A stretch of 11,049 nt of DNA from assembly GCA_003133205.1 (NCBI GenBank), contig PKWK01000364.1:1-11049 (forward strand), given 5' to 3'. Of the stretch, positions 7,466-11,049 are shown one piece after another. The translations under genes were made by a program, and so were the position numbers. The DNA is from Granulicella sp. (GTDB lineage Bacteria; Acidobacteriota; Terriglobia; Terriglobales; Acidobacteriaceae). The notes below the pieces were generated by a model. It was not told where the DNA came from. It did no database searches and saw only the letters and a list, made by a program, of their open reading frames with translations. Each line of letters opens with the position of its first letter. Within the stretch, counting starts at the first letter, position 1.

Positions 7466-7935
7466 GTTGTGCCTCGCCAAGATTCCTTTGAGTGCAGTTT
7501 GTGCAGAGAACTCATTTGGAGTGATCAAGTTTCGGAGTATGACTTTGTAAGTACCCTCTGAACTCTTTCTTGATTCTCGATTTTGGCGCGTTCTTTCTCT
7601 AGTGCAAGATGCGTTCGGTCTCGTGGTAGTAGCAAATATATTCGCTTAACAGTTTCTTAGGTGGATTGAGTACGATGACATGATCGAGTAAGGGCGCTTC
7701 GACAGCTGCTGACCCAGTGTTCGGCGACGCCGCGACGGAAGCAAGGATTACGAGACTTGCAATCAGCGATGAAGACGCCTAATCATTCAAGAAAAACAGA
7801 TTCCAGAGAAAGTGCATCGATTCGACTAACAAAGAAACGCGGGGAGATGGAGAACCGGATGGATCTCGCCTTTGAGGTTGTTGATTAGCCTTAATTCCTT
7901 TACTTGCACAAGCACTTCAACTTAATGTGATTGTC
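7466..7935. other. Intergenic region between kinase and beta-helix genes
   Basis: About 470 bases lack an intact gene. The middle part holds the decayed transposase fragment described separately (7575-7782). To its right, 7783-7935 should contain the promoter of the beta-helix gene, but I see no clear -35/-10 pair and no good ribosome binding site. To its left, 7466-7574 follows the kinase stop. I see no strong hairpin with a T-tract there, though a weak continuation of the transposase relic is possible. No RNA gene was recognised. Confidence 0.6.
7575..7782 (-). pseudogene. Relic of an integrase-core (rve) transposase, C-terminal fragment
   Basis: Reading the minus strand down from 7782 gives LGV, then GVAEHWVSSCRSAL. 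After skipping one base (7689) it continues LDHVIVLN...LLSEYICYYHETERILH, a TAG (7599-7601) and RKNAPKSR. This matches, in order, the conserved tail of DDE integrase-core transposases as I recall it: NGVAERWVGSCRR(D/E)LLDHVI.., LLSEY..YYHE.RTHL.L.K..P. The fragment therefore covers the region around and after the third catalytic acidic residue (the E of GVAE). It is inactivated by at least one frameshift and one stop, and lacks the N-terminal two thirds. Weak similarity may extend to about 7830 and below 7575. I found no terminal inverted repeats or target duplication. It marks an old insertion beside the beta-helix gene. Family placement within IS481/IS3-like elements is uncertain. Confidence 0.72.
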
Positions 7936-10092
7936 ATGAAATCCGGTAAAAAGCAATTCTTCTCAAATCCGGATGCGTCAAAGAATAGAATTCCCGGCCA
8001 ACCCATGGATCGCCGACGCTTTCTCCAGTATGCGGCGGGCGCGGGGGCGGTGGTTGGTCTCGGTGGAAGTGCCTTAGGCCAGTTCAAGCACGGGGTCGCC
8101 GTGGATGCGGCCCAACCCAAGACTGCGTCGGCGGATTCGCGCCTGCCCGACGGCACCGAGTATGTCTCCTGGGAACAACCGCTGACATTTTTCAAGACCT
8201 ACTACGTGGACAATAATTCTGCCAGGGCCAATGACGGCGGACCGGGCACCCGCGAGCGTCCCTTCCGTACAATCAACCAGGCTGCCCAGGTCCTCCAGCC
8301 CGGCGAACGCGTCGTCATCGCCTCCGGCACCTACCGCGAGTGCGTCCACCCGGTACGCGGCGGAACGGGGCCAACGCAGATGATCAGCTACGAAGCTGCC
8401 CCTGGGGCAACAGTTTTCGTCAAAGGCTCTGAAATCCTCAAAGACAGCTGGCAACCAGCCCCAATCTCAATGGGCGGCCGTGGCTTTAGCGGCCAACCTG
8501 CACCATCCGCTGCCCAAATCATCACATGGCAACACGAACTCACCGGAGCGTTGTTTCCCGATGCCTACAATCCCTTCAACCTGGCAAGCGCGCCTGGCGA
8601 CCGATCCTGGCTGGACACAAAATCGGTCGACATGGGTCCCTATTTCCGCCGCCGTGGAATGGTTTTTGTAGACGGCAAACCGCTGGAGCCGGTAGAGCAG
8701 GTACGTGAACTCGCCAGCTCGCAGCTTCCCGGCCCAGCGCCTCCAACTCAAGCGCCAGTTCGCAACGGCCTGCCGCCTCGCACCCGAGGAGGCCCTATCA
8801 TGCAGGAGATCGGCGGTGCCCCGAATGCCAGGCTCTTTGTGAATAACCCCGGGAACGGCATTCAGGTGCGCCTGGCCGATGGCACTCCTGCTGAGCACAC
8901 GATCGAAATCACTACCCGCGAGCAGGCCTTCGTTCCGTTGCATGGAGGGCTCGCCTATATCCGGGTCAAAGGAATCACCTTCCAGCACGCCGGTAACGGT
9001 TACCCGGTCCCACAGCGCGGCCTGGTCTCCACTGCGGGTGGCAATCACTGGATTATCGAGGGCAATACTATCGAGTGGGCCAACGGTGTGGGCCTGGATA
9101 TCGGCAACGGCGACTGGAATGGTGGTTCTACCGCGCAAGCCGGACTGGCGCACATCATCCGTGGTAATACCATCCGCTATTGCGGAGTCGAAGGTGTCGC
9201 CGGCATGGGAACCCGCGACACTGTCGTTGAGGACAATCTCATCGAATGGTGCGGCTGGGCAGACGCCGAACGCGCCTGGGAGGCCGCGGCAGCCAAATTC
9301 CACCGCGCCCAGAACATGCTCTTCCGCCGCAACGTGGTCCGCCACATCCGCCACGCCAATGCGGTCTGGTTCGACAGCGGCAACGTCAACTGCCGCATCA
9401 CCGGCAACGTCTTCGCCGATGTCGTCACCGTCAGCGCCGCAGTACACATGGAAGTGAACCTGCAACAGAACCAGATCGACAACAACGTCATCTGGAACGT
9501 CCGCAACGCCGAGCCGGGCACACCCGGCCAGCGAGGATGTGCCGGTTCCGGCGTCTTCATCAACGCCAGCGATCGCCTGACCATCGCCCAGAATCTCATT
9601 GGCCGCTGCGACAACTCTGGCGTCTTTGCCATCATTCGCCCGGACCGTGCCGGCACCGGGACCGCCACCGGAAACAATATCTACAACAACATCTTTACCA
9701 AATGCGATAAGTCAGCTGTCGTCTTCCTCAACCAGAACAACCAGGCCGACGGCAACCTCTACGTCGCCATGCCAAACGGATTTCTGGGTTTTTTCACCGC
9801 CGACTCGAAACAGTGGCTCGACCTGCCCGCCTGGCGCGAGACCCACGGCTGGGACAAGAACAGCAAGCAAAGCGACGCGCAGATCGACTTTAATCCCGAC
9901 ACCCTGGAACTAACAATGAACAGCAGCCAGCCGTTCCCCAAGGTGAACGTATTTAACCATATCGCCAACGATATGTTCGGCAAGCTCACCGGAGACACTA
10001 GGGCTCCGGGTCCCTTGGCCGATCCCGGCGCCAAGAGCATCTGGCAGCTTGACCCTCGCAGTGGCTCTGATCTGAAAAGCCGGGTCGGGTAA
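7936..10092 (+). CDS. Tat-exported right-handed parallel beta-helix protein, possible polysaccharide lyase or hydrolase
   Basis: Exported protein of about 718 residues. A twin-arginine signal (MDRRRFLQYAAGAG at 8005, then a Gly/Ala-rich hydrophobic stretch ending near ALGQ) implies folded export. The mature part begins with a DUF1565-like motif (YYVDNNSARANDGG, RPFRTINQAAQVLQPGERVVI, SGTYRE), which leads into parallel beta-helix folds. Between about 8940 and 9780 there are repeated coils of the type N-x-I/V (IIEGNTIEW, IIRGNTIRYCG, VVEDNLIEWCGW, LFRRNVVRH, CRITGNVFADV, IDNNVIWNV, IAQNLIGRC, IYNNIFTKC). Such folds occur in pectate lyase-like, chondroitinase B-like and several hydrolase families; I cannot pick one or name catalytic residues. 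Starts at 7927 (GTG), 7936 (ATG) and 8005 (ATG) are all possible and none has a clear ribosome binding site. ATG 7936 gives a 23-residue extension before the signal. The flanking GH2 genes support a role in glycan breakdown. Confidence 0.85.
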   Translation: MKSGKKQFFSNPDASKNRIPGQPMDRRRFLQYAAGAGAVVGLGGSALGQFKHGVAVDAAQPKTASADSRLPDGTEYVSWEQPLTFFKTYYVDNNSARANDGGPGTRERPFRTINQAAQVLQPGERVVIASGTYRECVHPVRGGTGPTQMISYEAAPGATVFVKGSEILKDSWQPAPISMGGRGFSGQPAPSAAQIITWQHELTGALFPDAYNPFNLASAPGDRSWLDTKSVDMGPYFRRRGMVFVDGKPLEPVEQVRELASSQLPGPAPPTQAPVRNGLPPRTRGGPIMQEIGGAPNARLFVNNPGNGIQVRLADGTPAEHTIEITTREQAFVPLHGGLAYIRVKGITFQHAGNGYPVPQRGLVSTAGGNHWIIEGNTIEWANGVGLDIGNGDWNGGSTAQAGLAHIIRGNTIRYCGVEGVAGMGTRDTVVEDNLIEWCGWADAERAWEAAAAKFHRAQNMLFRRNVVRHIRHANAVWFDSGNVNCRITGNVFADVVTVSAAVHMEVNLQQNQIDNNVIWNVRNAEPGTPGQRGCAGSGVFINASDRLTIAQNLIGRCDNSGVFAIIRPDRAGTGTATGNNIYNNIFTKCDKSAVVFLNQNNQADGNLYVAMPNGFLGFFTADSKQWLDLPAWRETHGWDKNSKQSDAQIDFNPDTLELTMNSSQPFPKVNVFNHIANDMFGKLTGDTRAPGPLADPGAKSIWQLDPRSGSDLKSRVG

Positions 10093-10135
10093 ATAACTTC
10101 GAAAAGTGAACACTACTGCCGCGGCAGAAGTTGAG

Positions 10136-10185
10136 GCACCAACCCGATTGGTCAAGATCAACGTGCTCCCTGAAGGCCTTGGTGC
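10136..10185. terminator. Weak inverted repeat between convergent genes, possible terminator
   Basis: GCACCAA (10136-10142) pairs with TTGGTGC (10179-10185) across a 36-base loop. A competing shorter hairpin, ACCAA-CCCGA-TTGGT, occupies 10138-10152. Both lie between the 3' ends of the beta-helix gene and the right-hand GH2 gene, where a two-way terminator would be expected. There is no T-tract on either strand, so this is tentative. Confidence 0.2.
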
Positions 10186-10261
10186 GAAGGATATGGGATC
10201 TCGCGGAAGGAGAATTCATCAGAAATCAACCAGCGACTCCCAACTCGGTCAGAAATGGAAA

Positions 10262-11049
10262 TCACGACGCTCCTAGTATCGGGACGGATGGCCGGAATTG
10301 GACTTGCCTTGAAGTGATCGCAAGCTTGGCGGACATCTGTCCCGAACCTTGCCGTCCACTCATCATTGCTTCCACTTGAATCTCGCCTGCGCCCTTATCG
10401 CTTTGAATGATTGCCTGCGCTAGTCCATTGAAGAGTGAGCGACTCGGCGCTTTGTCGCTCTCCTGGCAATTCGGGTCGCCATTCCCCACACCGATGAGCC
10501 TGCCGGAACCGGAGACTTTGAACGTGACCTTATTGTTTGCCGTTGGTACCAGTCGTCCTTCACTGTCGAGACCTTCGACCCGCACGACCGATACATCTTC
10601 TCCGTCGGCGTCGATCTCTGTGCGATCGGCTGTCAACCGGAAGGAAGCAACCGGCACGGTGGTCTCCCACTTCTCGGTCAGTACCACCTTGCCGTCTTTC
10701 ATTCCCCGCGCCTCGATCGCCCCGGGCTCAAAGTTTACCTTCCATTCCACATGGCCAAGCTGTGGCACCTTTTGGCTGCCAACGCTCTTTCCGTTCACAA
10801 ACAGCTCCACCTCGTCCAGGTTCGAGTAAACCCACACCAAAATCTCGTCGCCCTCCCGGCCATGCCAATTCCAGTGGGGAAATAGATGCAGCGACGGCTC
10901 TCTCCGCCACCACGCTTTGTAGTAGTAGAAGTAGTCCTTCGGAAATCCGCACATGTCCACAATGCCGAACTGCGAGTTGATGGAAGGCCATCCGTAGGGA
11001 GTAGGCTCGCCGCGGTAGTCGAAGCCGGTCCAGGCAAATCCACCCGCTT
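10262..11049 (-). CDS. GH2-family beta-galactosidase-like enzyme, C-terminal part (runs off the right edge)
   Basis: C-terminal 261 codons of a second glycoside hydrolase family 2 enzyme; the gene starts beyond the window. The visible part opens with the end of the TIM barrel (GGFAWTGFDYRGEPTPYGWP, INSQFGIVDMCGFPKDYFYY), a signature of GH2 beta-galactosidases. A DUF4982-like beta domain follows (about 10700-10870; VYSNLDEVELFVNGKSVG). Last comes an Ig/invasin-like GH2 C-terminal domain (about 10290-10690; FRLTADRTEIDADGEDVSVV, VTFKVSGSGRLIGVGNGDP). The open frame continues upstream of the first internal ATG (10960) without a stop to the edge, so that ATG is not the start. Both catalytic glutamates would lie outside the window. 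It is convergent with the beta-helix gene and, unlike the left GH2, has no malectin-like tail. It is expected to be extracytoplasmic and act on beta-galactosides or related glycans; the exact substrate cannot be read. Confidence 0.92.
   Translation of the reverse strand, partial: AGGFAWTGFDYRGEPTPYGWPSINSQFGIVDMCGFPKDYFYYYKAWWRREPSLHLFPHWNWHGREGDEILVWVYSNLDEVELFVNGKSVGSQKVPQLGHVEWKVNFEPGAIEARGMKDGKVVLTEKWETTVPVASFRLTADRTEIDADGEDVSVVRVEGLDSEGRLVPTANNKVTFKVSGSGRLIGVGNGDPNCQESDKAPSRSLFNGLAQAIIQSDKGAGEIQVEAMMSGRQGSGQMSAKLAITSRQVQFRPSVPILGAS

Noticed and set aside
7480..7850. Search for insertion-sequence ends and target duplication around the transposase relic
   Set aside because: No matching terminal inverted repeats or direct duplication could be seen by eye; the element is too decayed to delimit.
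8467..9465. 332-codon minus-strand frame opposite the beta-helix gene
   Set aside because: The plus strand encodes regular beta-helix coils and a Tat signal; the opposite frame is a composition shadow.
10116..10127. Perfect 12-bp palindrome CTGCCGCGGCAG considered as terminator or operator
   Set aside because: It has no loop and no T-tract, and a single GC-rich palindrome of this size is expected by chance at this base composition.
10106..10276. 56-codon plus-strand frame between the convergent genes (starts MNTTAAAEVEAPTRLVKINV)
   Set aside because: It reads somewhat like protein, but has no ribosome binding site, no recognised family and overlaps the end of the right-hand GH2 gene. It may be a remnant, but the support is too weak to call.

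Overview
The window looks like chromosome of an Acidobacteriota member (Terriglobia/Acidobacteriaceae-like). This is inferred from three things: an Oar-type TonB-dependent receptor with an N-terminal carboxypeptidase-regulatory-like domain, several exported glycan-active proteins, and moderately GC-rich coding sequence. No rRNA, tRNA or CRISPR array is visible.

Layout, left to right. (1) 6-1766, +: the catalytic and C-terminal part of a glycoside hydrolase family 2 (GH2) enzyme ending in a malectin-like domain. The usual N-terminal domains are missing and all three forward frames carry a stop in the first 21 bases, so the gene is probably broken. (2) 1767-2128: a convergent gap with no assignable gene. 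(3) 2129-5164, -: a 1011-residue outer-membrane receptor. (4) 5165-5338: a divergent control region holding four GTMAY pentamers at an exact 10-bp period, resembling tandem CpxR boxes. (5) 5339-7465, +: a CpxR/CpxA-like response regulator and sensor kinase in a tight operon. (6) 7466-7935: mostly non-coding, but it hides on the minus strand a decayed C-terminal piece of an integrase-core (rve) transposase, with a one-base frameshift and an in-frame stop. (7) 7936-10092, +: a Tat-exported right-handed beta-helix protein that may act on polysaccharide. (8) 10262 to the right edge, -: the C-terminal part of a second GH2 enzyme, running off the window.

Taken together, this is an accessory glycan-utilisation neighbourhood: two GH2 enzymes, a beta-helix protein and an outer-membrane receptor around an envelope-type two-component system. 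The most testable hypothesis is that the CpxR-like regulator binds the periodic array and controls both its own operon and the divergent receptor. I see no convincing wholly new system. The array, the transposon relic and the apparently broken GH2 gene are the points worth a second look.
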